A DNA stretch of 64,000 bases. It comes from Acestrorhynchus altus. Taxonomy: Eukaryota > Chordata > Actinopteri > Characiformes > Acestrorhynchidae. Of the stretch, positions 22,883 to 37,302 are shown in pieces. Where the stretch lies: assembly GCA_034509495.1 (NCBI GenBank), contig CM067518.1:7914168-7978167 (forward strand), written 5' to 3'. Below the pieces are notes generated by a model. The model was not told the origin of the DNA and did not search any database. It saw only the letters and a list, made by a program, of their open reading frames with translations. Made by a program: the position numbers and the translations under genes. How positions within the stretch are numbered: the stretch's first letter is position 1; every line of letters starts with the position of its first letter.

Positions 22883-23919
22883 CTAAAATCTGAGCCCACA
22901 GCCCCCGAGAATCCTTTTCAGATGAGCTGGGTGAACTGTATTAACTAGGCTACGTCCAAACTGTGTCATTTTACAGACTCCTAAATGGTGTAGACTGGAG
23001 CCATTTACTTGGTTCATGTAATAAACCCTAGTAGATTAGTCAGGTTTGTGTGTTTGGAATGATTATTCTTCCTAAATGTTGGGAGATGACTTTGTGCAAA
23101 TGCTTGTGTTGAGTGTTTTTAAGACATGCCCTCAACCCCACACCCATAATGGTTTGGCTTCCAGATGTGATGGTAGAGGTGATTGAGTTGTTCTGTTTAG
23201 GAAAAGCTCATGTAGGTAGTCAGCTGGATTACTCTGACATAAGTTTGCTATTAAAGTAGTAAAGTAAATAATTAGCATAATAGAATAACTTATTGAGAAG
23301 AAAGAGTAAAAGAAAGAGATGGACACACTCTGACCTTTGGTAAAAATTAACTCGGCTAGTTAAAAAGGTATTTTTGTCATATTGTGCTCACATAGCAATT
23401 ATGTCATAAAGCACAATTTTTGAAGCATGTAAACAACTTCCACTGAGCGTGTTAATCAGGCTAAAGTACAACCTGGCAGAACTAGTTTTAACACAGTGAT
23501 ATAAATATAACCTTCCAAATTCAGGATAAACAGTGTTTCTCTTGATACCACTCCAGGTTCAGTGTGCCGAAAACTGCACCATGTAACTTTTTGAGAAGCA
23601 TGCAGGATAAAATTGCCCTGTAACTGAGGCATATTTGTATAAAATCCTGTAATATCACTCTACTGCCTCAGTCCACATTATTCTTTGTGTTGGCTAAAAG
23701 CATAAATTACCTTTCAAAAATTTAGGAGGAGATTTAGGAGAAGGTTCTTGATAATGCTGCATCAACCAGTTGATACAACTAGGTCCTGCCCCAGTTGTGT
23801 TCTCGCAGGCTCTAATTGTTGAAGGCAAAACAGGTATTTGATCTCACAATCAGTGCTTTGTGTCTGGGTAAATAGGTGGCCTCAGGGACTATAAAGCAGC
23901 TACTTCTGTCTACTCAGAT

Positions 23920-24600
23920 TCCGTTTGTATAGGGGATGATGCTCTAGTCATTCCTTCCACTTTTGTGTGGAATCTTGGTTTTCTATTTGACACAAGTGTT
24001 TGCTTTGCAGACCATATAAAATCTATTACAAAGTGTGCGTTTTTCCATCTTCAGAATATTGCCAGACTTCGTTCCACTCCTCATCTCCAAAGATGCTGAG
24101 ATCCTGGTTCATACCTTCATTAGATCTTGGCTAGATTATTGGAATTCACTGTTTTGTGGTGTACCATCCAAAACTTTGCGCCCCCTGCAGTATATCCAGA
24201 ACTCTGCTCACATCACTCCCCTAGTCCACCGTGCATTACTAATACACTGGCTCCCTATCTCTGAATATGTCCATTTCAGAATCCTACTATTGACTTTTAA
24301 GGCATTGCATGGTCTTGCTCCTACGTATGTCTTTTCTCCTCATGTCTTATGTTCCATCTTGTTGGCTCAGGTCCTCTGGAGCTGGTCTGCTGGCTGTTCC
24401 TAGGTTCAGGCTGTCCTCTTAGGGTGGCAGGTCTCTCAGTGTTGCTGCTCCCACTCTATGGAACTCCTTACCTCCCACTATCAGCTGACCCCCCCCCCCC
24501 TTTCTATCTTCAAAGCTCAATTTTTCATATTCTGTAGGTTCTGCATTCTTAGGTTGTGAAAGGTGCTATATGTGCGGCATTTTTATTATTTTTGTTTATT
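23920..24600 (+). mobile_element. LINE 3' end (5'-truncated), L2/CR1/Rex-type
   Basis: The + strand reads like the post-reverse-transcriptase tail of a fish LINE in two frames joined by a frameshift near 24080. The first frame gives LGFLFDTSVCFADHIKSIT and FFHLQNIARLR. The second gives KDAEILVHTFIRSWLDYWN, PLQYIQNSAH and HWLPISEYVHFRILLLTFKA, then LHGLAPTYV. The A/T-rich 3' end (about 24580-24620) fits a LINE tail. The reverse transcriptase itself is absent, as expected for 5' truncation. Confidence 0.85.
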
Positions 24601-26639
24601 ATTATTATTTATTTATGATATTTTTAATCCAGGTATCCTAATACTAGTTGTTGTCCAATGCTGATTTTGATCAGATTCTTGTTTTATTAATAACAAACCA
24701 TAGGTTATATAATGTGACAGTCTGTGTGGATTTATTTTATTTGGTAGCCCTGACCATTTTTAAGTATTGTTTAATATCGTATTCTTGATGTCATTCAGGT
24801 TCCAGTTACTTTAAAATACTGAAGTGCTTGGTGTGTGTGGTTCACATTTTGAAATTATATTTTTCATTTTTGTTGATTACTGATATTAAATAACAAAAGC
24901 ATCATAAAATTGTCTCAAACACAGGATCACATGTTTATGTTTTCATGTTTCATTGAAAATTGCTCCAAACTGCAGACTCTATACTGTTTCTTTACTTTCT
25001 GGTAATGCTCCTCTCTGCTGTGGGCTGTAATAATAATATCTATTAGGGCACTAGAATGGTACAAACAAGGTATCTCAAAAAAGAAAAAATACATGTGAGT
25101 GAAATTGAATAGCATAATTGTACTGGTCCACAACGTGAAAGGTGCTTCACAAACAAAACCTTTAACCATCCCAGCACTGATGCAGTGCCTGAATATGTTT
25201 TATTTTGGCCACTGATTTTGCATTTTTTGCACAAGAAAATACATCTAATTTTCAACTGCCCAGGAGAGAACTACGGTAGCCTCCCTCAGAACTTATTAAA
25301 TATTTCATGGTGCAGACAGCTCACTTCTGGCGCTGTGTGTAACTGCCTCATCATTTTCTGTCACACTGGCCCACTTATTTTCCTAATTAGTTTCCAGTGA
25401 TTTTCAAGGACGCTTAGCTGACTGGGAGAATGCCACCTGTTTTAGTCATAGTGATGCTGGTTTTTGTTGTTTTTTTTTCTCTCTCTCTCTCTTCCATCCA
25501 GGATATTCTGTGATTACTAATTATAGTATGTTTGGTGATGTTTAAAAATCTTAGACAGGCTAAGGCATCTTGTTTTACAAAAACAAATCATGAAATGACA
25601 GTGTTTTGGGGTCATTGGTACAGATACTTTCATTGGTACGTGGAGTATTTTAGAGCCTATTTGAGTAACATTAATATTGCAGGTTAGTTAGTATTGGTGA
25701 GATTATCTTAACGATGCACAAGTTATTAGGATCTCATTTTATATTGCAGAATACTATAATTTCCTCAAGAAACATGGACAGATTTGTGTAAACAACGCAT
25801 AGAAACATTTTTCAGGTATAAAGTCTAAAATGGGCTGGGTGATATATGTACATTTTTGTAATGCACTCCTGGTACATCTTCACTCATGAATTATGGCTGG
25901 TTAGAAGTAAAACTATGGTGGAATGCAAGCATTTCTGGACAAGCTTTTACACAGATATGACTTGGGTTAAGCAATGTTACTCACCAAAGTGTGAAAACAC
26001 TTGCCATTGCAGGACAAAAGGTTGTTTTAATAGGTAGCTGAAAGTGTGCTTTAAAAAGCATCTTTCACTGACGCATGGAATAAGTGGATGACCATGCAGG
26101 GCTCTTATCTGATATTCTGTGTCTATAGACATGTTTGGGGCTATTTGGATGGAGGATGTGATGTCGATTCATTAGGAAGAACACAGGGCTGCTCTGTCCT
26201 TACAGAGTTCAGGCCACTTCCCGTCAGCTCAGCGGAGGAGAAGGGCCACAGATGCTGTACATCTCCTCTCAATTCCTCCTCTGTTCTCTCCTTTCTTTCG
26301 ACATGGATTTTCCCACCTCCCATGCCCCAGGAGGTCATGCAAAAGGGGCAAGTTGGCATTTACTCTGATGAGGATGTATTTTTTTTTTTCCAGCCCTGTG
26401 GGCTCCTGAATTAGTCATTGTGCATTTATTTAGATAAAGTTAAAATTTTATGCTGGAATGCAGACGGACTTGTTTTGTCTCCACAACATTTAGATCACAA
26501 ACAAGCTCTGATAAATGTGCAGCTGGGCAGAGTGATTATTAAGACCAAACAATAGAAATTGAATTTAATAAATAATAACAAACCATGCATAATCTCTCCA
26601 CTGACTTCACATCATATGTGGTAAAATCCTGTATTTATT

Positions 26640-26765
26640 AATATCACGATAAATATCACAACAAAATACCGCAGTGCTGTTTTTTTTCCCATATGTCATG
26701 CAGTCCTAGTGGACATGCACATTAGTCACATCACAGGACGTGCAAAATCTTGTGCAACGTTCAAT
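26640..26765. repeat. Fragment of a repeat also seen near 45185
   Basis: ATATCACGATAA.. and GACATGCACATTAGTCACA..ACAGGACGTGCAAAATCTTG parallel the order of blocks at 45185-45275 (CACGATATGCACACATGCAATTGTCACA, GCAATCTTG). Non-coding, diverged. Confidence 0.5.
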
Positions 26766-28041
26766 ATCTTTTTAAACTTAAAAGGATATAAGATTTGAAC
26801 TTGACCTTCTTGGCCAGACCCTCAATTCTTAAACATTTTAAATATTGAACATATTTTCTGTAAATGATTGTATGTGCTAATAGCTGGGTTTAATGTCCAC
26901 CAAGTTCACAATGCTGTAATTAGAATGATTTTGAAAACAAATGTGTCATGTCTTGTTTGTTTTGTGTGTGAAACAAATGCTTTGCAAAAGCTGTGAGGAA
27001 GTGATGAATCTGAAGAAAGGTGTTAATTGAACAGAGATTGTATTGTGTGAGATTTTTTAGTCTTCACAATGTTTATTGATGCTTGTCCAGTGTTCCACAC
27101 ATTATGGCGACATGGATCTGGTATATCTTTAAAAACTATTGACCTTTAAAATGAGCAAGGCTATTTATATTTGAAGCACTAACTGAAGCACATTCTTGCC
27201 CACAGGACAAAATACATCACATCACACAGCGAGTGTGGCTGTTTCCCGCTACATGTGTTTGGTATGTGTTCTCCGTTCTAGCAGTTTCTGCTGGAATCAG
27301 TCCAATGGCCTTTATTTTAGATGATTTGAATATTTTCTGTTTGCTTGTTTGTTTCTTTGTTTTTGTTTGTTTGTTTTGCATTTTATCTGTGTTCAATTTC
27401 ATGTTTATGTATTTATATGAGAACCAGCTGAGAATTCTGAAGATCATTTGTAGATCAGTTAGCATAGGCTTTCTCAGCAACTGTACATTCATGCAGTTGT
27501 TCCTTTCATGAGCATTGAGTTTAGGGATTTGAAAGGCTTGTATATTTTCACATCCCCAAGCATGGGAGACAGAACTAGTTTCTAAACCCACCTGCAGTGA
27601 ATCAGAGAGCGTTCTCAGTCAGATTTTCCTCTGGAGATTCCGGCCTCAGAGCTCAGCCAAACATACCACTTCTATGTGCTTCTCATTTTAAAACCTTATT
27701 AATATTAATTGTGTTATTAACCACCGAATTGGTCAATCCTTTGCCAAGGGAGCTTTCCTAATCCTCTATCCACGGATTATTAGCCAGCCCCAAATCCTGT
27801 AGGATTAGACTGGAATTCAGAAATTGATCAGATTAACAATTTAATCTGTAGTATGAAGACGTATCTGCTTTATAATCAGTGGAGCTACAGATCAGTAAAT
27901 CACCGCTCAAAGTGGGTTCCAGCAAGACTGTGAGTTGTCGACCAGAAAGTTTCCTGTTTTTGAATTCTGATGTTGTCGGAGTGCAGGTCATCCCACAGAA
28001 AAGTCCACATTGTTGAACTAACTAAATAACAGGTCTACATG

Positions 28042-28042
<1 letters not shown>

Positions 28043-28100
<58 letters not shown>
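28043..28100. repeat. (CA)n microsatellite
   Basis: About 29 uninterrupted CA units. Confidence 0.97.
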
Positions 28101-28924
28101 AAACTCAGCTTCTTTCAAATGGTGCTCAGTGGTGGACAGGGGTGAGCATGGGCACTCTGACCTGGCTGTACAGCTCCATTACATTTGTTGAAGACAGTGG
28201 TTGGTTGTTAGCTGCTGATTGAATTAATGTTATCAATATCTTAAAAAAACACAAGAAAAACATTATGTTAACTTTTTTTACTAGCAGAACAGCAGCCTGA
28301 AGGAATGAAAGTCATTTGTATATTGAAATAGCAGTCTGAACATTAATGGAAATTAAGTCGGCATTCAGTCGCTGGCCTGAAATCGACTATGGAAATGCTG
28401 AGGGTGTGAGTCAGGTAAATTTGATGACTGTGCGTGACAGAGTACGTTAGAAGAGAGAATCTTCTCATTTGTGTATTTGGCTGCTGGCTGCTCTTGATGG
28501 TGGAGCACTGCACTGATATACCATTGTGTCACGCTTTTGTTTAAATGACATGATTGATTACTGCTGTGGCAGAATGAGGGATTGTGGCATTGTAAATGGC
28601 CTTCCTTCTGCAGTAGCTACCTTCTTGCTTTGGCAACTGTGCCAGGTGAGGTGCAATAGTTCTGCAAGTTTCTAACATGTCAGGGCAGTTGGCACATTCT
28701 AACCAAGGTGCTTTCATCACTTTTCAGGTTGTGAACAGGAAAAAGCACAGCTAGTAAATTCAGTTGTAGAGGAAAACATTACACAAACAAAAACAGCTGA
28801 GAGAAATTGTTAGGATTTGGTATAGATTACAAACAGTACTACACACTCCATAAGAACCCTCTTGCAGTTTTTACATCCACTCACCCATAATCCACTTTAA
28901 TCTAACTCATGACCTTGAGGTTTA

Positions 28925-29015
28925 AATACTCCAGTAGCACTGATCCATTCATACCAGCACACTACCACCATGTCAGTGTCACTGCAGTGCTGAGAATGAC
29001 CCACACAGGCATACT
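28925..29015. repeat. Fragment of a dispersed fish repeat
   Basis: ACTCCAGTAGCACTGATCCA, CATACCAGCACACTACCACC and ATGTCAGTGTCACTGCAGTGC resemble blocks of a repeat abundant in otophysan fishes; the 59228-59470 copy carries related blocks (CACTGCAGTGACACTGAGATGG in reverse sense). Confidence 0.55.
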
Positions 29016-29336
29016 GTTGCTAATAGCTTTCTACTGAAAAACTAAAATTTGTGAGTTTTCAAAGGTTATTTACCCACTACCAGGAGAGCCAATGAAATTT
29101 GCTTTCCATTCTCCAGTGTTTCATGCACATTACTTTATATATTGTCATTTTGTGCAGCAGAGCAATCCCTATTGTACTCAAAGATTTTTTGAATTGTTGA
29201 GAATAGAATAAGCCATAAACCTGTTATGCTAAATGAATAAATACATAAATATACCATATGTCACTCATTTATTGTTTTCAGTGTAAATGTAAACTGTTCA
29301 GTTAATGATATTGGTTTGAGTTCTTATCACCCAACA

Positions 29337-29455
29337 CTAGGTAGGGTAGTTAACCTCTAGGTAACATCAGGTGGAGTAATTCACATCTAGCTAAGATTAA
29401 CTGTAGCATTTAATATCTTATATTCATCAACTGGAGTGTTTACATCTAGATAAGC
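29337..29455. repeat. Degenerate short tandem repeat (about 40-bp unit)
   Basis: CTAGGTA-type blocks followed by GTGGAGTAATTCACATCTAGCTAAG and ACTGGAGTGTTTACATCTAGATAAG recur about four times. Confidence 0.5.
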
Positions 29456-30196
29456 CTCCATAGTCTGGCAAGATGATGTTCCTATAATCAAACAGTGTAG
29501 AGCACTGCAGTATATCAGTACATCAGTGTAAGGGTGGATGGAGAGTCTACGCTGAAACTAACTTACTATTGCTTTAGGTACATTAGATACATTAGTTTCA
29601 TGGGACCAGTTCATATGTTAAAAACCAGCTCCTGGCTGATTGACTACAGCTGGGTTTTTGCTGCACATTTTCTTTGATTCTTGTTTCTTGATCTGAGGAT
29701 GTCAGTGTATTCAACATATTAGCTGCACTTCACACCTCAAACATGCTGGTTATGTTAATTTCCAGAGAGACACTGGCCTATCATGTCCAGACAAGTTAAG
29801 AGCAACATTGGATGGATTCCATCTGAGCTTTTCTTCCCCCTGTATGTTTCATCACATTGAATATACTGTGTGGAGCTTTGATCCCAGTAGGATCATATTT
29901 GCTTCCTCTACTGCTCTGAGGAAGTCCATAGGTAACAGACTAATATTGTTTCCTTGACAATGACCACCAGTCAGCTGATGCTTACCCTATACTGTGGTTT
30001 TTCTCTGTAAAGGAACCTAAATGTCAAATAGAGGTGAACCACAGCATGAGTGAGGAACCAGTTCATTGCAGTAATGCTCACAGGTCTCTGTGCTTAAATC
30101 ATTAGTGTAGTACAAAAAGAAGTTTGCTCATTTGTTCCCAAACTTTAAGCAGAGGTTCATGTTTGCTTCTTTTACTTTGCCTAGGAGGCTAATGTA

Positions 30197-30420
30197 GGGC
30201 AGCCATGGCCTGGTGTTTATGGTACCAGCCTTGTGACTGGAAGGTTGCCAGTTTGATTCCCTGAACTGGCAGGGGACATCCCCCCCGGGCACAGTGGATA
30301 AGGCTCCAGGGACATGTTGCTCATCACCCCCTAGTGTGTGAATTCACAAGTGTGTATGTGTTGCGTTAAATGTGGAGGACATGTCAGTGTTAGTGTTATC
30401 TAAAAAAATTCCAAAAAATA
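30197..30420 (+). mobile_element. tRNA-derived SINE
   Basis: It begins GGGCAGCCATGGCCTGGTG (tRNA-like A-box region), followed by a B-box-like GCCAGTTTGATTCCC, then GGGCACAGTGGATAAGGCT, CACCCCCTAGTGTGTG and GTTAAATGTGGAGGACA. Same family as the minus-strand copy at 17118-17342 and the fragment at 33618-33752. Confidence 0.8.
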
Positions 30421-33400
30421 AGCTGCCTCTATGTGGTGCTACATTGGCCTTCACCTGAAGCTATGAGGCTAAACTTCAGATTCCAGCCATGACTGGCTAT
30501 ATTTTCTCCTGATAATCTCCTACCTTAAGGAGAATATGTTTGCTTGATGTGTTTTTTGTTGACAAAGACGTTTCAAGCTGAAAACAAGCTGAGATACGTG
30601 ACGAGGAGTGTTTTGGAGCAGGAATGCATGCCCTGTGGGTTTGTGTGTGTGTAGTGGGCGCGAGTTACCTCAGCCTACTTCTTGCACATCTCTAGGTGTG
30701 TGAGGGTGAGAGAGATGTCAGGGCTCGTCTTTTCAGCTGGCTGTGCATTCCTGAGCTGGGATAGGAATTAATCACTCATCAGTTCAGTGAACCTGGTTTA
30801 CACTGACATCCACTACAGGTTAAAAGTTTAGAATTCCTGTCATATTAATAATTTAGTTGATTTATTTATTAGTAATAGCACACAAAGCTATCAACTAATT
30901 TAGGAAATGCAATGCTATTAAAATCCTGTAATAAAAATGATCCACTGTGGACAGATGTCCATATTGGAATGATTTCAGACGGACACTTGATGACACATTT
31001 AAGGACCTGCAGTAGAGCAGAATGTTTAGGCAGTGATGGACCACTGCACTACAATCCCTGCATTATAATTGTTTACTGTATGTGCTCTCCATAATATTAT
31101 TCTAACTGGATCAGTCCAATTTTCTACATTCTAGAATTGTTATAGATCAGCATCAGCACACATGCAGTTAAATTCCCAACAGTGCACTTATAATTAAAAT
31201 GATAATGGACTCTATCTGTCTAATGAATCTTATTTAATTAAATTAACCCCAAGATTTGTTCTGATTTGGATTTTCATTTAGAATTCTCTAAATATGTAAC
31301 TTTACAAAAGATTTTACATAACATAATGTAATTACATAAAATCCATTATCAGAAACAAAAGTGAATACAACAACTTAATTATTGGATTGGCAATTTTGCA
31401 ATTCTGATTCTGATTTTGGCTTTGGGTGGTGGTCAGTCTTGGAACAAGCTGTTGACCTTAAGGGTCATTAAAAAGCAAAAAAAAAATCAATGTTTGCATA
31501 TTTTATATTCTATTTTTATATCTAATATCTTTATTAAATTATTATAAATTATTTTATTTAGAAATGTATTTCATTAAAAAAAGTATTGATTTGAATGTAT
31601 TCATTTAAAATATATTTAAGAATTAGCCCTGACATGTTTTAGCAGTAAACATGTTAGCAGTAAAATTTGTTCCTTTTACCCCATTCCTCTGACAAATAAT
31701 CAGCAGGTATTTGGCAAGAACTTGATAACGAAAACAAAATCTCACAATTTATATAACAAAAACAATTCCACTGATAAATTTACTGATAAAGTTACATTTT
31801 AAACTTGCACACCAAACTAACTGACTTTTGTCAATTATCTGATGAGAATAAGCCTTGCAATATTTCCAAACATTCTGCATGTTCTCCAAACATGTGCAAA
31901 TGCAAGAATTTGATACATGAAGCAAATATTCTAGTCACATTACAGTGCATTAGAGCCAGCATATTATAATAATGTCCAACACTTTACAGGGCATCTGCAA
32001 CTAAAAGTTAGATTTTTATGTTATTGCAAAAAAAAAAAAGTGGTATACCCACACACACTGGTGGAGGGTTATATTCAGATGCAAGGCACAGTTGGAGGTA
32101 TTGGTGAGTCATTTGCAAGAAGAGTTTTCTTTTATTTCATTTATATGATGAAGCCTTAGCTTTCTCTCCACTGCGCTCTGTTTCTGCCAGCATCATTTTC
32201 AGTTGGAAAACAGGAGTATAGTAGAGAAAAAATACACATTGCCTTGTAGGTTCAATGTTCTATAGCAGATGTGATAGAACTGTTTCTGGGTTGTTGTTTT
32301 TTGTTGCTCAATGCTGAGAGAGAACTGCTCAGCAGGGATTCTGTGAGAACTTGGGAAGAGGAGAAAGCAAAACCTAGGGGATTATCTTCCTCCCTTCTCT
32401 ACTCTATCATTTCTTCCCATCCCCCCAATCTCCCCCCCCCCCCCTTCAATACACATGACCACAGATCATCGGTCTTTGAACACACCATGACCATATTTAG
32501 ATGAAGAAGAGGAACAGCGGTTGTGTATGATTGTTTACAGATGGGGTGTGTGTGGGGGGGGGTGTTCTTAGGAGCGTGTGACTAACATTGCTTTCTGGTT
32601 GGAGATGCAGCCAGAAGCAGTAGACGAGGCCATTTATTAGCAACCATATGCCATGGCAAGTTCTGGCTCCTATTGGCTGTACAGGTAAGTATTTCTCAGT
32701 GAGCCTAAGGCTATGAAGACTGGTCCCTGCTTACATATTAACATTCATATTTAAGATAGAGCCACCCAGAGGGAACAGTCTTGGGAATGACAGTCAAACC
32801 TACATGATCAGTGATACTTATTTGATAGATGACTAACTTCATGCCTTCCGGTTTCACGTTTAAACTATTACCTTTTTTTGTTTTGCTTCAAACTCTTCAG
32901 TTCTAGCTTTCACAGTCTCAGTATAAAAGACCTCCAGCAGCTGACATGGTGAATGACTCTTGCAAGGCATGAATCATCATAAGTCCACATCCCCTTTTTA
33001 AAGGCAGCAGCAGGACATTCTCCACTAGATCTCTGGAATTGTGCTGGCTCTCAAGGTCGTTTTGAGGTTACACCATAGTTATCAACACTGTCTGTGTTTG
33101 TATTTTACACTGTGGTAATCTCAATTTGAAACCATGAAATGCATGACCCTGACTTGAGGAATGCAGCATTAACCCTCAGGAATTTCCTATTTTGTGGAGT
33201 CTTTGCACACGCTTCATTATGAGTACCTTAAACGTATATAATGCGAAATGAATGGAAGACAGGTAAATAAGTAAACCTATCATTTATTTACACTTATTTG
33301 ACACTACTTCTAAAGTGCTGCAAGATATAGAAAAAATATCTTGAGATTGTATTGCTTTTCACATATCAAAAACACATTTAAAGATGTAATATGGTTAAGG

Positions 33401-33617
33401 TCTGGCCTTCGCTATGTGCACCATATATTGTACACCCATAATTGACTTTGTTTTGGGTTCTTATCAATTAACATTTATTTAAATACATCAATATAGAAAA
33501 AATATAGGAAATGTGTTCTGTATGTTACATATGTTGTGTAAATTATATGCTTACAACATGAAAATGTCCTTGATTTTCACTATATTCTCTAACTCTCTAA
33601 CTATTATTCCCTAAACT

Positions 33618-33752
33618 GTCAGGGCATGACTGAAATGCCCTTTAGCAAGGCACTTAACTACCCTGCTGCTCCCCAGGCACTGTGGATACGGCTGGCCAAC
33701 ACTTTGGACATGTGCGCTCACTGCTGCCTATTATGTGTATTCACTAGTGCAG
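33618..33752 (+). mobile_element. SINE fragment (3' part)
   Basis: GCCCTTTAGCAAGGCACTTAAC, CCCCAGGCACTGTGGATACGGC and GTGTATTCACTAGTG match the body of the SINE at 30197-30420; the tRNA-like head is missing. Confidence 0.65.
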
Positions 33753-34068
33753 TGTTTCCCCACCTTTGTGAGCCACTGCACATATTTCACATTAGAAAAA
33801 CCACCAAATAAAATGTCACAAAATGGAAGATTTATTGAAATACTTACTCCATGTGAAACCTGGGCATGTTTAGTTGAACACAAAGCTGCTATTTTTGCAG
33901 GAATTGAAGAAAGCCACACACAAAGATCTGAGTCTTTATAGCAGTCTTGTTTGAAAAGCCCACCTCGTATAGATAGGTTGTAGAGAAAGAGAGCAGAACT
34001 GAAATAGCTTTGTTTGCCAGAGTGGGAGAAGTACTTGGCAGGAGTCACCCAAAAACTGCCCAAAGGTA

Positions 34069-34522
34069 CAGTGCATCCAGAAATTATTCACAGTGGTTCA
34101 CTTTTGGCATGTACATAATATGTACTGTACATAAGTATTGACAGGCTTTCCTCAATACTTTGATGAAGCACCTTTGGCAGCAATTACAGCTTCAAGTCTT
34201 TTTGAGTATGATGATACAAGCTTGGAAGTTTCTCCCATTCTTCTTTGCAGAACCTCTCAAGCTCCATCAGGTGCACAGCCTTTTTTAGATTGAGTCGTTC
34301 AATTTCTTTCAAGTCCACGCTCTGACTGGGTCACTCACTTTATCTTTGTTGTGTGTTTAGGTTTGTTGTCCTGTTATCCCAGTCTGAGATCCAAAGTTAT
34401 CATCAAGCATGTCTCTGTCCATCACTGCAGTCATCTTTCCCTCTACCCTGACTAGTCTCCCAGTTCTTGCCGCTGAATAACCTCCCCACAGCATGATGCT
34501 TCACTGTAGGAATAGTATTGGA
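34069..34522 (-). mobile_element. Tc1-like transposon fragment
   Basis: It starts with TA, then CAGTGCATCCAGAAATTATTC, a Tc1 terminal sequence also found inverted at the end of the 50830-51883 element. The following GGCAGCAATTACAGCTTCAAG and TCTTCTTTGCAGAACCTCTC match the minus-strand coding side of such elements. It stops abruptly near 34522 after CACTGTAGGAATAGTATTGG, so one end is lost. Confidence 0.7.
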
Positions 34523-35705
34523 TAATTACCAGACCTCCGTGTGAAACTATAACACTTTATTTAATGGTCCCATTTCCTCACACGGTGACACGAAAGTGCA
34601 ATTTTTAATAGTCTCATCCTCACAATTGTTTTCATGCACACAACATCTTGCAGTAAAGCAGCTAGGTCTGCTGGCAATGTCTTGGCAATGAGTCTGTCCC
34701 AGTGCAGAAAACAATGCATTGTGATGACATCTTGATATTGCTCTTTCTCTCTGTTTTACACCAAATCCTTCGGTGTGGCCAAGCAAGGCAGCTGCTCCAT
34801 CGGTTCATTGAATAATTGAGAGGGACTTGAGCTATTTCTTTAACAGTGCCAGGACCTATCATCTCTTTTAAGAGTTTTGCAGGCATGCAGTATTAATGCC
34901 TCTGCTACGGTGTCACAACTTTTTCTTTTCCAATTTTAATTTATTGCTATTACCTACAGTATGCTATTTTGTACTTAATTGGAGCAAGAAAATGTACTTC
35001 CCTCTAGGAGAAAAGAAAGTCATTGTTCTGCCTGTCATTTCATGCTGCTCGCTTAGAGTAAAACTCAGGTGAAATTGGATAATCTTCCTCAGCACACCTG
35101 ATGGTTTTTCATGGCACAGTGTTTGGGTAACACTGCTGTAGGGTGTATGTGTGTGTGTTTTAATGTGTGGGTTGGTAAAATGCAGAGGCAATGGGTCTAT
35201 ATGACCATTTACGTTTTGTTGTGTTGTTCTGCATTTTTAATGTTGGCAATTAAAGTTGTTGTTCAGCAATTTAAACGATGATAGACGCTACCAGCAAAGA
35301 GATAGGATTTCAAAGTGAAATAAAACAAAAACAAATGCTCCTGACATCCATGTGTTGAGCTGTTGCTGATAGTGGATAGATGTGATGTTAGACTTAATGT
35401 TGAAAAATCTTGTAAAAGAGAGGTACATTTCAGTGAAGTTCATCAGTGTGGTCAAATGCTGAGGTGGCAGTTTAGTAAGGTGAAGCACTAGGTCTCCAGT
35501 CATCTTGGGACGATAAAAAATAGGTTTTGAGATTCTTTCAAGATGAAGTTGGATGCCATAGCACTTTAAACCTTAACCCCTTATGCTCTGTGACTTTTAT
35601 TATATGCTAATCAGTAAATGCATTCAAAGCCATGTAAACTGTACGAGCTGTTCCTTAATAATAAATGTAGGAGGAAATGTCAGGAACTGATAGCTTCAGG
35701 CAGCT

Positions 35706-35749
35706 ATGTTGTAAAAAGCGCTATATAAATAAAATTTGATTTGATTTGA
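35706..35749 (+). repeat. LINE-type 3' tail
   Basis: GCGCTATATAAATAAAATTTG followed by ATTTGATTTGA, the same tail type as the LINE at 2762-7440 in reverse orientation. Only a very short 3' end is recognisable. Confidence 0.6.
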
Positions 35750-35920
35750 GTATAAGGGGTTAGAATATGCAATCAGATATAATATCACATAACTGTAATT
35801 GGTGAAGTTTCTCACAGCACACTAGAGTAGAACAAATGCTTTCTCAATACTGCAGTTTTGCAAATTCTAATAATGCTCAAAATAATGTAATAATTTGACT
35901 TGTTTTGCAGTATTAAAAGG

Positions 35921-35921
<1 letters not shown>

Positions 35922-35981
<60 letters not shown>
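35922..35981. repeat. (AAT)n microsatellite
   Basis: About 20 AAT units. Confidence 0.95.
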
Positions 35982-37302
35982 TGTGTCTGTTAAATTGGAC
36001 TTTTCTATGTAATCCTAAAAAAAACCTCAGAGTATCCAGAGAAAAGTATAAGCAGAAACAGCCCAGAATTCCCATATGAGTACTTTCCTGGCTCCTTTGT
36101 TGCAACCATCCATTAAGTGATCTTTTTACTTCTTCTGACTTTGAAGCACTCATTGAGATGAACTATAGGATATCAAACAGATGCAGACAGATGTCCTATC
36201 ATGTTATGATCTGTATCACCCGGGCCTTTTTTCCTGGCTGTGGCAGGATTTAACCTCTTATGACTCACAGGATTACAGGATTTATCCATAGATCTTATTT
36301 GTCTCTTGAACCTTTAAATTTGAAATGCTAAGTGCTGCCTTTCCTCCCTGCCTATAATCAAAGTGTTCCATTTGTGTTTTTTGAGGACACACGTCAGTGC
36401 CAGCATTGATCAAATCAATCAATCAGATTATATTATTGATTCTTGCTGTAATAATGGAAAAGTCTTACATCTTGTACTTTCAATACGGGCAGCTGAGTAA
36501 GGTTGAAGAGGTCTGTGGAGATTTCCACCAAGGCCTGGGTGGTGGGGGGAGGGTAAGAACAAGCTTGTATGTAATGAATGAGTGAATGAGTGATTGAAAT
36601 TCACATTCATTTACTTGCAAATGTATTAATACATGCTGTTGGCTTGCTGGGTTGAGACTCACTAGATGAAACATGGGGAATATAAGCCACATGCTTGAGC
36701 AGTATTGTTGGCACATGCCTGGTTATGGACATGCTGTAGAGAAGGACATCTCCTTATGGGATCATGAGGTTGCTGCAGAGTAAATGGCCCAGATATTTCT
36801 ACTAAAGCCTACATGATTTAAAGTGTCAGCAGCCGATTGAGTGTTCAGGATAACATGCCTGCAGAAAGTCCATAAACCTGGGACCCTTGCCACATGTGTT
36901 GTTCTGTCTGAAGTCATAAACCAAACATCAAAAACACTGTAGTGTACAGTGTAGTTGCAGGGACAGTGTTTTCCATAAGGTATTGTAAGCTGTGTTCTGG
37001 CTCATGGCCTGGTCTTGTCAGTTCAAGACCATCTTGACTAGCGTTAATCTGTGTTAAAGGGGGTTTTAAACATGTTTCAGAAGGAGGAAAATATGTGTGA
37101 AAGAGTAAGATTATCAGTCTTCAATCCCATAGGAATGCAGTGAACCAAGTATGTGAGCAGCAAAGGAATGTGCATGTGAGACCTCCAGGTCTTTATTCCT
37201 CAATTCCCATTAGGCAATAACACAGGTGTCCTGAATGTTTGTTTCTTTAAACCCTGATCTTATACCCCACTCAAAAATGTTTTTTTGTTTGGCTTGTCTT
37301 AT

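Noticed and set aside
30197..30270. tRNA gene (A and B box-like motifs)
   Set aside because: It is the tRNA-derived head of a SINE with a repeat body after it; the cloverleaf is not intact.
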